Source of the DNA: Mycobacterium adipatum
GTDB lineage: Bacteria > Actinomycetota > Actinomycetes > Mycobacteriales > Mycobacteriaceae
Length of the DNA: 64,000 nt
Direction of reading: 5' to 3'
Assembly (NCBI RefSeq): GCF_001644575.1
Contig: NZ_CP015596.1
Location: 124,001-188,000, forward strand
Shown one piece after another: positions 34,108 through 42,861 of this stretch. A model generated the notes under the pieces. It worked only from the letters and a program-made list of their open reading frames with translations, was not told the origin of the DNA and searched no databases. Numbering within the stretch: the stretch's first letter is position 1; each line of letters starts with the position of its first letter. The position numbers were made by a program, and so were the translations under genes.

Positions 34108-35270
34108 TCGATCACGCAGACTTCTGGGACAACGCGCCGGCGGGCCATCTGGTCCTGACCACGGACGGCCAGATCGTGGATGTCAACGCCACCTTGGTGG
34201 GCTGGCTGGGACGCCCGGCGCAGGCGCTGCGCGGGACATCGTTCGCCGAGCTGCTGACGGTCGGCGGGCGGATCCACTACGAGACCCACTTCGTACCGCT
34301 GCTGCGGATGACGGGCTCCCTGAAGGGCGTCACCGTCGACATGCGGACCGCCGACGGGTCCCGACTGCCGATGTTCCTCACCGCCAACGTCAAACGAGCC
34401 ACTGCCGCCTCGCCGGAGGTATGGCGCGTCACCGCGGTGGACGCCACCGACCGTCGAACCTATGAACGCGAACTGCTCGCACAACGCCGACGGGCCGAGC
34501 ACGAGCAGGAGCGGGCCCGGGTGTTCGCCAACACCCTGCGCGGTTCGCTGCGCCCGCCGATACTGGCCCCGCCGGAGGGATTGGAAGCCGCCGACTATTA
34601 CCACACCGCGTCTCCCGACGATGTCGGCGGCGACTTCTACGATCTGTTCCCGCTGTCCCCACATACCTGGGGGTTCTTCCTCGGCGACGTGGCCGGCAAG
34701 GGCGTCGACGCCGCCGTGGTGACCGTTCTGACCCGCCATGTCCTGCGCTCGGCCGCGGTCTCCGACGACGACCCGGTGCAGGTCCTGAACAATCTCAACA
34801 CCGTGCTGCTGCAGCAGATAGGCATCGCTCCCAACAGGTTGTGCACCGTGGTCTACGGCAACCTGACGCGCAGCGGCGACGGCTTCGACGTCGACCTCGC
34901 CAGCGCCGGCCACCTGCCGCCCATGCTGCTCGGCGGTGACGGCAACGCGTACTTCGCCGACACCATGGGCGGTCAGGCGGTCGGCATGATCGCCAGACCG
35001 CGGTTTTTCAGCACCCGCATTCACCTGGCACCCGGTGACACCCTGGTGCTCTACACCGACGGTTTGACCGAGGCGCGTACCGGAACCGGGACCGAACGCT
35101 ATGACGACGGCGGTGCGCTGCTGCGGTTCGTGCGCGCACACACGCCGGGCAGCGCGGCCCGGATCGTCGACGCGCTGCGTGGGCTGCTCGAACGCATGGG
35201 TGACGGCGTGGAGGACGACGCGGCGGTGCTCGCGTTCGGGTTGCCCCGCCAGGCGCACCACCAGCGGTAG
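34104..35270 (+). CDS. rsbP: RsbP-like PAS-PP2C phosphatase
   Basis: A 388-residue two-domain protein. Residues 5-115 are a PAS domain (GHLVLTTDGQIVDVNATLVGW and following). A short charged helix around 117-140 could be coiled coil. Residues 165-385 are a SpoIIE/PP2C phosphatase with DDVGGDFYD (172-180) and GDVAGKG (194-200) carrying the Mn-binding aspartates, then SAGHLPP and YTDGLTEAR. GTG 34104 overlaps the rsbQ stop. Such phosphatases dephosphorylate anti-anti-sigma proteins and so release a sigma factor. The RsbW-like kinase at 39233 in this window could belong to the same circuit; no RsbV homologue is visible. Confidence 0.88.
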   Translation: MIDHADFWDNAPAGHLVLTTDGQIVDVNATLVGWLGRPAQALRGTSFAELLTVGGRIHYETHFVPLLRMTGSLKGVTVDMRTADGSRLPMFLTANVKRATAASPEVWRVTAVDATDRRTYERELLAQRRRAEHEQERARVFANTLRGSLRPPILAPPEGLEAADYYHTASPDDVGGDFYDLFPLSPHTWGFFLGDVAGKGVDAAVVTVLTRHVLRSAAVSDDDPVQVLNNLNTVLLQQIGIAPNRLCTVVYGNLTRSGDGFDVDLASAGHLPPMLLGGDGNAYFADTMGGQAVGMIARPRFFSTRIHLAPGDTLVLYTDGLTEARTGTGTERYDDGGALLRFVRAHTPGSAARIVDALRGLLERMGDGVEDDAAVLAFGLPRQAHHQR

Positions 35271-35293
35271 GTTTGCCGGTGCCGCAATGCGGC

Positions 35294-35299
35294 TACCGT
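35294..35299 (+). promoter_or_regulatory. -10 box of a leaderless transcript (80-residue protein)
   Basis: TACCGT ends 6 bp before ATG 35306. No ribosome site precedes the ATG. Confidence 0.58.
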
Positions 35300-35305
35300 C
35301 TCGCC

Positions 35306-35548
35306 ATGTCTACTACGAGTCGCATCGACGATGTCGCCCCCGGTGATGTCGTCACCCTCGACCGCGGCGCCGGCGAGCAGGCGTTCAAGGTCGTGCACAA
35401 AGGAGAATCCGAGACCGGCTACCTGGTGACCTTCGAGGGTGACGACGGTGCGACGTTCCAGACCGAGATCGCGGCCGGGGCGCCGGTGCAGCGGTCATTG
35501 GAGTCGAAGTGGGAGTCCACCCAGAGTCCGACACCGCACCGGGCGTGA
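35306..35548 (+). CDS. Small conserved-looking hypothetical protein
   Basis: An 80-residue, acidic, soluble protein that I do not recognise. The central part, DVVTLDRGAGEQAFKVVHKGESETGYLVTFEGDDG (about residues 14-48), reads like a small all-beta fold with alternating hydrophobic residues. ATG 35306 is supported by a leaderless promoter. The next gene starts inside its 3' end, so the two are probably translated together. Confidence 0.65.
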   Translation: MSTTSRIDDVAPGDVVTLDRGAGEQAFKVVHKGESETGYLVTFEGDDGATFQTEIAAGAPVQRSLESKWESTQSPTPHRA

Positions 35549-36216
35549 CCGTCGAATACGCCCCCGGGCGGCTGGCCGACCTGTACGGCGAGCCGTCCCG
35601 GCCGACCGTGCTGTTGTGGCACGGCACCCAAACCGATTCCCGCGCCGCCGTGCGCGTGCTCGCCGAGTCCATCGCCGAACTCGGCGTCGGCGTCATCGCG
35701 GCGGACTGGGACTCCCACGCCGCCGACCACGGCCGGGCGGACCTGCTGGCGTCGGTGCGGTTCGCGCAGCGAACCACCGCCGGCGCCGAACTCGTGCTCG
35801 TCGGTTGGTCGCTGGGCGGCGTCACCGCAGCCGGATTGACCTTGCACGCGCACGCATTCGGGGTGACCATCGCGCACACGGTCTGTCTGGGCGGGGCGTT
35901 CATGGCCGAGGATCCGATCACGGGTGGGCCGGTGCTGGCGGACATCCCGGCGTCCGCGTTCCGGGCGCCGTTCACCCTTCTTGTCGGTACGGCCGACGAC
36001 GTCATCCCGGTCGGCGCTGCCGAGGACTTCGCCGCCGGGTTGCGCCGGCATGACTGGCCGGTCGAGATCGTCGAGGTGGTCGCCGACCACGGGTCGATCG
36101 CCGGGGCCCGGTACGACGCGGCGACCGACCGTTACGAGCCCGACGACTCTGCCGGCACCGCCGTCACCGCTCGGGCGGTGGCGACCCATATCGTCGCGGT
36201 GGCGCGGCACGCGTAG
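35509..36216 (+). CDS. Alpha/beta hydrolase (dienelactone-hydrolase-like)
   Basis: A hydrolase of about 235 residues. It has VLLWHGTQTDS at the oxyanion region, a nucleophile elbow VGWSLGGVT, an Asp in GTADDVIPVG and a His in VADHGSIAG, so the catalytic triad is complete. Two starts are possible: GTG 35509 with GGAG upstream, or GTG 35545, which overlaps the preceding stop (GTGA). The listed start is the longer. It is probably an esterase or lipase-like enzyme of unknown substrate. It converges with the GH13 gene 64 bp downstream. Confidence 0.76.
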   Translation: MGVHPESDTAPGVTVEYAPGRLADLYGEPSRPTVLLWHGTQTDSRAAVRVLAESIAELGVGVIAADWDSHAADHGRADLLASVRFAQRTTAGAELVLVGWSLGGVTAAGLTLHAHAFGVTIAHTVCLGGAFMAEDPITGGPVLADIPASAFRAPFTLLVGTADDVIPVGAAEDFAAGLRRHDWPVEIVEVVADHGSIAGARYDAATDRYEPDDSAGTAVTARAVATHIVAVARHA

Positions 36217-36280
36217 CGCCAGGACCGGTGCGCGGACGTTGGCCTCGCGCATCCGGCATCGCGGTGCTGCACCGCTGGAT

Positions 36281-38563
36281 CTACGTATTGTCCGGATCGT
36301 CGGGTTCGTCCTCGACGGGCTGCCGCTGCACCAGCAGCGACATGCCGTGGTGTGCCGGCATTTCCACCGCGAAGCTGTGCAGGTCATCGACATGCGCAAT
36401 GTGCTTGCCGCTGAACATATCCGAGACGATTGCGTCGGGCGGCAGGAATTCCGATCGTACCGTCCCGGCGATATCGGCGTTGGCGAAGTTGAGGACCGTC
36501 AGCTGCAGTTGGTGCGGATCCGCCAGCTGATGCACCATCACCAGCATGCCGCGGTGCGACACCTCGGGGATGTCGATCTGGGTGCTGGTCGCGATGCCGA
36601 AGTGTGTCCGCACGGCCAAAATCGCCTGCAGCTGGCGCAAGAAGCTGGTCTCCTGCGCAAGTTGATCCGGGATGGATCCGTAAAGACTTGTGCCGCGCGG
36701 CATTCCAGCACTGGAGTGGGAGGCACCGGGGTTCACGCCCATCAGGTCGTGCGCGGCGCGGTGAATCCACCGGGTGTCTCCGCCCCGGAGGAGCTCACCG
36801 ACCTCGGCAGGCGGCAGCGTGAGCATGCCGCACAGGTCCCAGCCCGACAGCGCGAACACCCCGGGCTGCAGGGCGTTGAACATCGCCAGCAGCAAATGGG
36901 CGCGCCGGATCCGGTCGATATCGGTGATCTGTTCGAGGTCGGTGATACCGAGCGTCGCCGCGATGACGGTCGCCGTGGTGCACGCGATGCCGTTGGTGGT
37001 GAATACCAGGTTGTACGAGGCGTCGGGGCCGGTGAGCGCCTCGATCAGATCGGTGCGGACACTGTGCCCGAGTTCTTCACCGGTGATCTCGTGACCCTTG
37101 TAGGTGTAGACGTCGTCGCGGTGACCGGCCGACCAGTGCACCAGTTCGTAGGTCAGCTCATCGTGGTTCTGCAGGGCATGGACCAGTGAGGCCGGGTCGA
37201 TCTCCGTTTCCAGGGTGGTGCGCAGCGTCAACCGGAGAAATTCGGTGTCGGCGGTGGCCAACGCGTGATGGTACGCGGGCCTGTTGATGAAGTCATAGGA
37301 CAGATCCGGCCCCGCGATGCTGTTCTCACGGATGTCGTCGATGGTGAGATTCAGTTCCTGGAAGGTGAATCCGCCCAGCTTGCGCACCATGCTGCCGATG
37401 AATTGGTTCGCCGCTTGCGACAGCGGGTGGCCCTCGGACCAGCCCACGTCGTCCTCGGTGGACTTCTCGGCGCCCAGGAAGCCGTTGGCGTCCAGCCGCA
37501 GCCCGCCGGTGCCGAGATCCGACAATGAATGCAGCGCATCACCGATCACCAGCCGCATTCCGGCGAAACTGGGATCCAGCCAGTTGATCGACGGCTGCCC
37601 GTCCTTGAAGTAGTGCAGGTACACCCAGCGCCGCTCGACACCGTCGACGCCGACAATCGGGCGGGTCACACTCCAGTTGGTCTCCTTGATGCCCTCGGCG
37701 TAGAAGATGACGCGCTGCAGCCGCCCGATGATGTAGCCGGCCTTGTCGAGCCAATCTTCGGTGGCGGCATCGATATTCACCGAATCCGCGCCGTCCGGGA
37801 CCTGCGGCAGATGCTCCCAGTCACGGGGATCGATATCGACCATGTGATAGATGCCCGGGTAGTCCGCGTACTTCATCTCCGCCAGCCGGAAGTCTGCGCC
37901 TTTGCCGGTGTGCCCGGGGACGATGTCGTCGATGATGGTGCCGCCGTACCAATTGGCGGTTCCACACATCTGGCGGAACTCTTCCTCGGATCCGAAGGCC
38001 GGATCGATCTGAGTGCTGATGCGATCGAAGTGGCCATCGACGCTCGGCGTCAGCTGCCAGCCGGAGATCCCGCCCGCCCTCTTCACCGGGCCGGTGTGCA
38101 CGGCCTGGATGCCTATCTCCGCGAACGCCTTCCACAGGGCTTCATCGGCCATCGCCTTGAGAAACGACTCGTCCGGACGGGTGATCAGCGACAGCGGATA
38201 GGCGGTGAACCACACCGACGCGGTCTCGACCGCGGTGCGCGGGTTCGGGCGGGCAAACGGGTTCTGCCACATCGAGCCCTGTCCCGAGAATTGCTGGCTG
38301 ATCTCATTGGCATCGGCGAGCATCGACTGCGACAGCAGCCACGAGACATAGGCCTGGTTCTCTCCGGTCGGCGGGCCGTCCTGGGCAAGCGATCGCCGCA
38401 CGAACGGGGTGCGCACACGCGGGCGGAACCGCAGAACTTTGGGGCGCGCCGGGTGCAGATGCTCGTCGAAGGTGATCTCGGCAGGTTCGTTGACCTGGTC
38501 TTCGAGTTTGGGGTCCGGTGACGTGGAGGCAGCTTCGGACGGCTCAGCCGCGTGTGTCGACAT
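36281..38563 (-). CDS. GH13 alpha-glucosidase/trehalose-synthase-like protein
   Basis: A 760-residue glycoside hydrolase family 13 protein of unusual sequence. The catalytic residues are placed by GLRLDANGF (Asp358), FTFQELNL (Glu403) and ALQNHDE (Asp468). The C-terminal part carries [14 protein letters not shown], typical of the beta-sandwich after the barrel. There is no signal peptide. The layout recalls trehalose synthase/alpha-glucosidase members, but it is longer than the usual TreS of about 600 residues and the 120-residue N-terminus is atypical. ATG 38563 has GGAGGAG upstream. It lies near glgX and the stress genes; a role in trehalose or glycogen metabolism is inferred. Confidence 0.75.
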   Translation of the reverse strand: MSTHAAEPSEAASTSPDPKLEDQVNEPAEITFDEHLHPARPKVLRFRPRVRTPFVRRSLAQDGPPTGENQAYVSWLLSQSMLADANEISQQFSGQGSMWQNPFARPNPRTAVETASVWFTAYPLSLITRPDESFLKAMADEALWKAFAEIGIQAVHTGPVKRAGGISGWQLTPSVDGHFDRISTQIDPAFGSEEEFRQMCGTANWYGGTIIDDIVPGHTGKGADFRLAEMKYADYPGIYHMVDIDPRDWEHLPQVPDGADSVNIDAATEDWLDKAGYIIGRLQRVIFYAEGIKETNWSVTRPIVGVDGVERRWVYLHYFKDGQPSINWLDPSFAGMRLVIGDALHSLSDLGTGGLRLDANGFLGAEKSTEDDVGWSEGHPLSQAANQFIGSMVRKLGGFTFQELNLTIDDIRENSIAGPDLSYDFINRPAYHHALATADTEFLRLTLRTTLETEIDPASLVHALQNHDELTYELVHWSAGHRDDVYTYKGHEITGEELGHSVRTDLIEALTGPDASYNLVFTTNGIACTTATVIAATLGITDLEQITDIDRIRRAHLLLAMFNALQPGVFALSGWDLCGMLTLPPAEVGELLRGGDTRWIHRAAHDLMGVNPGASHSSAGMPRGTSLYGSIPDQLAQETSFLRQLQAILAVRTHFGIATSTQIDIPEVSHRGMLVMVHQLADPHQLQLTVLNFANADIAGTVRSEFLPPDAIVSDMFSGKHIAHVDDLHSFAVEMPAHHGMSLLVQRQPVEDEPDDPDNT

Positions 38564-38675
38564 CTGACTCCTCCCTAAGTCTCGCGCAGCCGCAGGCCGG
38601 CCGCTGCTGGTATTGCCGTTATCTGCGGCACGGAAACGTGCTGTCGACAACGCTACAGAGAGTTCCGCTCCGCGG

Positions 38676-39104
38676 TCAGTCGGCGACGTCGAAGGCGGCG
38701 ATCACCTTCTGCGGTGTGATGCGGACGACGAGTTCACCGGGGACACCGTTGCGCGCGCCGTACTCGTCGGCGCGGTGGGCGCCCATGTAGCGGGCCGCGA
38801 TTCGGGTGGCGGTCCCACGCAGATCCGGGTCGTCGACGCTGATTTCCGCTGTGCCCTGCACCTGGACGAAGGAGAACGGTGGGTGCTCGTCATCGACGAC
38901 GAGCACCACCCGAGGATCACGCTGCAGCGCGCGGCCCTTGGCGGTGTCCAGCCCGGTGTTGAAGACCAGCCGGCCATCCTCGACCAGGAACCAGACGGGG
39001 GCGACCAGCGGACGGCCGTCGGCTGCCACATACCCGAGTTTGCCGGTGCGGGTCCCTTCCGACAGGAACCTGATGACATCGTCGCTCAGTGAATCGGTTG
39101 CCAT
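38676..39104 (-). CDS. PPOX-class F420-binding-type protein
   Basis: A 142-residue split-barrel flavin/F420 protein. The family phrases are [24 protein letters not shown] (about residues 21-44), [17 protein letters not shown] and VQVQGTAEI, which match the TIGR03618-like class common in mycobacteria. These proteins bind F420 or flavin and reduce varied substrates; none can be assigned here. ATG 39104 is listed; GTG 39107 would add one residue. It is divergent from the RsbW-like gene, with 128 bp between the starts. Confidence 0.8.
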   Translation of the reverse strand: MATDSLSDDVIRFLSEGTRTGKLGYVAADGRPLVAPVWFLVEDGRLVFNTGLDTAKGRALQRDPRVVLVVDDEHPPFSFVQVQGTAEISVDDPDLRGTATRIAARYMGAHRADEYGARNGVPGELVVRITPQKVIAAFDVAD

Positions 39105-39193
39105 CACACCATCATGCGCGTGTCACGCTCGGGCTTGCCTGTGCCGCGCGCACGCGTGTTTGCCAGATCGGGGCGGACCGTTGACCCTGTCCC

Positions 39194-39220
39194 GGATTGA
39201 TCGGCGACGAGAATGGGTAA
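39194..39220 (+). promoter_or_regulatory. SigF-type promoter before the RsbW-like gene
   Basis: GGATT (39194-39198), 16 bp, then GGGTAA (39215-39220) fits the mycobacterial SigF consensus GGWWT-N16/17-GGGTAY at all but the last base. It ends 12 bp before ATG 39233, so the leader would be very short. An anti-sigma factor gene driven by its own sigma factor would be a feedback loop. Confidence 0.6.
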
Positions 39221-39232
39221 AGTGCACGTGTC

Positions 39233-39715
39233 ATGGATGAGCAAGCGCAACAGCGTGCGACCTTCTCCCGCACCGGGGTGGTTGCCACGATGACGCATGC
39301 CGTGCAAATCCGCGACGACTTCGCCGCCTGGCTGACACAGCATCTGGTGCTGGACCCGGAGAAGACCAGCGATATCGTGCTGGCCGTCAACGAAGCCCTG
39401 GCCAACGCCGCCGAACACGCCTACATCAGTTCTTCACAGCCCGGGCCGATGCATGCCCGGGCCGAACATGATCCGGAACTGGCCACGCTGACGGTATGGA
39501 TCACCGACGAAGGCCGCTGGCATGTCAAGGACCCCGCGATCGCCCCGAATCCCGGACGTGGCCGCGGAACAATGTTGATGCGGGCGCTCACGGACCGCAG
39601 CGTGGTCGACTCGATGTCAACGGGCACCGAGGTGCGACTGCAGTGGGATCACGTCAGCGCGCGTGTCGACGACACCGCCCAGCATGCGCAGGACGACGAC
39701 CGCCTGCTGGCGTAA
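39233..39715 (+). CDS. RsbW/SpoIIAB-like anti-sigma kinase
   Basis: A 160-residue HATPase_c protein of the anti-sigma kinase type. The N-box is VNEALANAAEHAY (about 51-63) and the G-box is GRGRGTMLMRALTD (about 104-117). These kinases bind a sigma factor and phosphorylate an anti-anti-sigma partner. No sigma factor gene is adjacent, so it is not in the usual usfX-sigF arrangement. With the RsbQ/RsbP pair 4 kb away and a SigF-type promoter, it may feed into SigF-like stress control. The target is inferred. Confidence 0.82.
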   Translation: MDEQAQQRATFSRTGVVATMTHAVQIRDDFAAWLTQHLVLDPEKTSDIVLAVNEALANAAEHAYISSSQPGPMHARAEHDPELATLTVWITDEGRWHVKDPAIAPNPGRGRGTMLMRALTDRSVVDSMSTGTEVRLQWDHVSARVDDTAQHAQDDDRLLA

Positions 39716-39727
39716 CCGCGGACGGCG

Positions 39728-40081
39728 CTACTGCGTGGGTGTCACGCCGGCGAGCAACGAGCGCGTCTCGGTGAAGAAAGCCCCGACGACGGCGACAGCT
39801 CCGATCACCGCGGCCGCCAGGAAGGCCGCGTGCACACCCGGCATGTCCGGGGCTCCGCCCGATGCGGAGGCCCTGGACATGACTGTCACGAACAGCGCCG
39901 TGCCCGCCGCTCCCGCGACCTGCTGCAGGGTCGTCATGATGGCGCTGCCGTGGGAGTACAGCCGATCGGGCAGTGCGCTGAGCGCATCGGTCATCAGCGG
40001 GGTGAACATCATCGACAGTCCCACCATCATGATCGTCTGCAGCACAACGAGTTCCCACACCGGCGTGGCCGCTGACAGCTC
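39728..40081 (-). pseudogene. C-terminal fragment of a DHA2-type MFS drug exporter
   Basis: About 117 residues ending GVTPTQ match the last helices of EmrB/QacA-type 14-helix exporters: LMTDALSALPDRLYSHGSAIMTTLQQVAGAAGTALF (about 36 residues) is a family hallmark. Everything upstream, roughly 350-400 residues, is missing. The reading frame passes straight into IS3 transposase sequence on the other strand at about 40081, so an insertion followed by deletion removed the 5' part. It has no start of its own and is presumably not expressed. Confidence 0.8.
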
Positions 40082-40503
40082 GACTCCCGAATGAAGTCGT
40101 CGTTGGCCGTGGCGGCGCTGGACCACGCTGTGGCGCTGCGCTCACCGGTTGCGGCGATTGTCCACTCCGACAGGGGTAGCCAGTTTCGATCGCGAAAGTT
40201 CGTCCACGCGCTGTCACACAACGGATTACACGGATCGATGGGCCGTGTCGGTGCCTGCGGAGACAACGCAGCCATGGAGTCGTTCTTCGCCCTGTTGCAA
40301 CGCAACGTCCTGGACCGACGACGCTGGACAACCCGCGCCGAACTCCGGATGGCGATCGTCATCTGGATCGAGCGGACCTACCACCGCCGCCGGCGCCAAC
40401 GCGCCCTCGGCAGGCTCACCCCGATAGAGTTCGAACTGCTCCACACACCAGTCGCAACCGCGGCCTGAAATTCACACCCCGCGAGTCAACTGAACTCGGG
40501 GCA
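40082..40503 (+). mobile_element. 5'-truncated IS3-family element (OrfB C-terminus)
   Basis: The frame read from 40082 to the TGA at 40466-40468 encodes the last third of an IS3-type DDE transposase: DSRMKSSLAVAALDHA, HSDRGSQFRS (second catalytic Asp), ESFFALLQRN (catalytic Glu) and the terminal TYHRRRRQRALGRLTP. The orfA part, the first Asp and the left end are gone. The sequence after the stop, GAACTCGGGGCAGTCCCC at about 40491-40508, looks like an IS3-type right end; CA at 40502-40503 is the probable tip. It is not capable of moving by itself. Confidence 0.82.
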
Positions 40504-40962
40504 GTCCCCTCGTTGACGAGAATCCGACCCACGACAGCTGATGACGGTTGTTGGTGCAGTAGTGCTCGCGCTAGATCAAAATCGGGATAGGTCCGGCCGC
40601 CGTGGTCACGACGACGACAACACCGCCTATTCTGTCGACAGCACCTCGGAACGAGGACGAACGCACCATGGTGAGTTCCTCGATACGTCGACGTAGCGCT
40701 TCGTATTCCGCATAGAGGACGAAGTATTTTATCGGAAAGGTGCGCCCCGCGACGGGCTCTGCAGCGAAGATCTAGACAGCGCGAATAGCGTTCGGCAGAA
40801 GCCTTGCGCATCACCAAGGTCGGCTAAGCACTTTCTCATCCATCTGGCGGCGCCGCCATTTTCCGCCATCTCAAATGAGGCACCGCCACGCAGTTTGAGA
40901 ATCGACACGAGCCCACGCACACCCCTTGCCCTATTCCGCAACGCGCCGTAGCGTAACTATCC
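40504..40962. other. 459-bp stretch with no recognised gene
   Basis: Between the IS3 remnant and the monooxygenase gene I find no frame with recognisable protein sequence or a good ribosome site. Base composition is lower in GC than the neighbours (AT-rich patches near 40720-40740 and 40860-40880), which fits decayed or foreign DNA. TAGCGT at 40949-40954 may be the -10 of the downstream gene. Confidence 0.6.
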
Positions 40963-42861
40963 GTGACGCGCAGCTTCCACGCCGGCAGCCCGTTCGACAC
41001 CCCCGACGCCGAGATCGCCGCGGCGTTGGAGCAGGTCAGCATCCCGACGCTGCTGTTGTCGTTGGTGCACATCACCGGCGACCCGCGGTTCATTCGGGAC
41101 TACAAGCAGGCCGGGCTGTTCCTCAACGAGGTACAGGGATTCATGTCCGAGGAGGACAAGGCCCGCGCCCGCGCCGAGGCGCTGCCGATCATCGCCGGCT
41201 ACCGCGATGCCGGCTGCCCGGTCCCCGACCCGCTGCCCCCTGAACTGGTCGAGGAAATGCTCGACTGGGCGGCCTGCGAACACGTCGGCGAGGACAACCT
41301 GCCACTGGTCCTGGAGGAGTTGGACCTCGACGGCGTCGACCCGCGAAGGCCCACCGCACTCGAAGATCCCGGGGACTTCCATGTCATCGTCATCGGCGCC
41401 GGCGAATCCGGGGTGCTGGCCGGCGTGCGGCTCAAGCAGGCCGGTATCAACTTCACCATCCTGGAGAAGAACTCCGGCCCCGGTGGAACCTGGTGGGAGA
41501 ACAGCTATCCCGGCGCCCGCGTCGATGTCGCGAACCACTTCTACTGTTACAGCTTCGAACCCAGCAACCACTGGGACCACTTCTTCGCCGAACAGCCCGA
41601 GCTGCGCCGGTACTTCGCCGATGTGGTGGATCGCCACGAGCTCGGCCCGCACATCCGGTTCAACACCGAGGTGCGCTCCCTGCGCTGGGACGGTGCGGCC
41701 TGGACGGTCGACACCGGGAACGGGAGCTTCACCGCCAACGCCGTCATCACCGCCGTCGGCCAGCTCAACCGGCCGAGCATCCCGGAATTCCCGGGCGCGG
41801 AAACCTTTACCGGACCGGCCTTTCACTCCGCGGCGTGGGATCACAGCGTCGATGTCACCGGGAAACGCGTCGCGCTCATCGGCGCGGGCGCCAGCGGATT
41901 CCAGATCGCCCCGGCCATCGCCGACACGGTCGAGCACCTCACGGTGTTCCAACGCACCGCGCAATGGATGTTCCCCAACCCGATGTACCACGAGCCCGTG
42001 GCCGATGGCGTGCGCTGGGCCATGGAGCATCTGCCCTACTACGGCCGCTGGTACCGCTTCCTCCTGCTGTGGCCCGGCGCCGACAAGGGCCTGGACGCCG
42101 CGATCGTCGACCCGGACTATGCGGACCAGGGCAACGCGGTCAGCGAGATCAACGCCATCGCGCGGATCATGTTCACCGACTGGATCACCACCCAGGTCGG
42201 CGACGATCCCGACCTGCTGGCCAAGGTGCTGCCGGACTATCCCGCGACCGGAAAACGCACCCTGCAGGACAACGGCAGCTGGCTGAACACGCTCAAGCGG
42301 GACAATGTCGAGCTGGTCCGCAACCCCATCGAACGGATCACCCCGACCGGGGTCGTCACCGCCGACGGGACCGAATACCCGGCCGATATCATCTTGTACG
42401 CCACGGGTTTCCGCGCCACCGAGGTGCTGTTCCCGATGACGGTGACCGGCCGTGACGGCGCCGACCTACACGAGGTCTGGGGCAGCCGACCGTACGCGTA
42501 CCGCAGCATCACGGTGCCCGGCTTCCCGAACTTCTTCATGACCTACGGCCCGGGTGCGCACCTCGCCCACGGCGGCAGCCTGATCCTGAACTCCGAACTA
42601 CAGATGCGCTATATCAACCAGTGTCTGGAACGCCTGATCGAGAAGAACCTGCGCACCCTGGAGCCGCGCCCGGAGCCGACCGCCGAATGGCACCGACGCT
42701 CGCAGGAGGCGATCCGCAAGACCGTGTGGGCGCACCCGTCGATCACACACTCCTATTTCAAGAACGCCGACGGCGAAATCCACACCGTCAGCCCGTGGCG
42801 GCTGAGCACCTATCACGCCGCCGTGTACGAACCCGTCTGGTCGGACTTCCGGGAGGAATGA
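40963..42861 (+). CDS. Baeyer-Villiger-type FAD monooxygenase
   Basis: A 632-residue flavoprotein. An N-terminal extension of about 140 residues is followed by an FAD site VIGAGESGVLAG, the BVMO fingerprint FTGPAFHSAAWDH (about residues 282-294, form FxGxxxHxxxW) and an NADP site LIGAGASGFQIAP. Such enzymes insert oxygen next to a ketone to give an ester or lactone. GTG 40963 is the start that opens the fold. It is coupled to an alcohol dehydrogenase by ATGA, so alcohol to ketone to ester is the likely order. The extended N-terminus occurs in some actinobacterial steroid or cycloketone BVMOs. Confidence 0.9.
   Translation: MTRSFHAGSPFDTPDAEIAAALEQVSIPTLLLSLVHITGDPRFIRDYKQAGLFLNEVQGFMSEEDKARARAEALPIIAGYRDAGCPVPDPLPPELVEEMLDWAACEHVGEDNLPLVLEELDLDGVDPRRPTALEDPGDFHVIVIGAGESGVLAGVRLKQAGINFTILEKNSGPGGTWWENSYPGARVDVANHFYCYSFEPSNHWDHFFAEQPELRRYFADVVDRHELGPHIRFNTEVRSLRWDGAAWTVDTGNGSFTANAVITAVGQLNRPSIPEFPGAETFTGPAFHSAAWDHSVDVTGKRVALIGAGASGFQIAPAIADTVEHLTVFQRTAQWMFPNPMYHEPVADGVRWAMEHLPYYGRWYRFLLLWPGADKGLDAAIVDPDYADQGNAVSEINAIARIMFTDWITTQVGDDPDLLAKVLPDYPATGKRTLQDNGSWLNTLKRDNVELVRNPIERITPTGVVTADGTEYPADIILYATGFRATEVLFPMTVTGRDGADLHEVWGSRPYAYRSITVPGFPNFFMTYGPGAHLAHGGSLILNSELQMRYINQCLERLIEKNLRTLEPRPEPTAEWHRRSQEAIRKTVWAHPSITHSYFKNADGEIHTVSPWRLSTYHAAVYEPVWSDFREE

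Noticed and set aside
40416..40941. Short minus-strand open frames downstream of the IS3 remnant
   Set aside because: They overlap the transposase or lie in decayed DNA, have no ribosome site and no recognisable protein.
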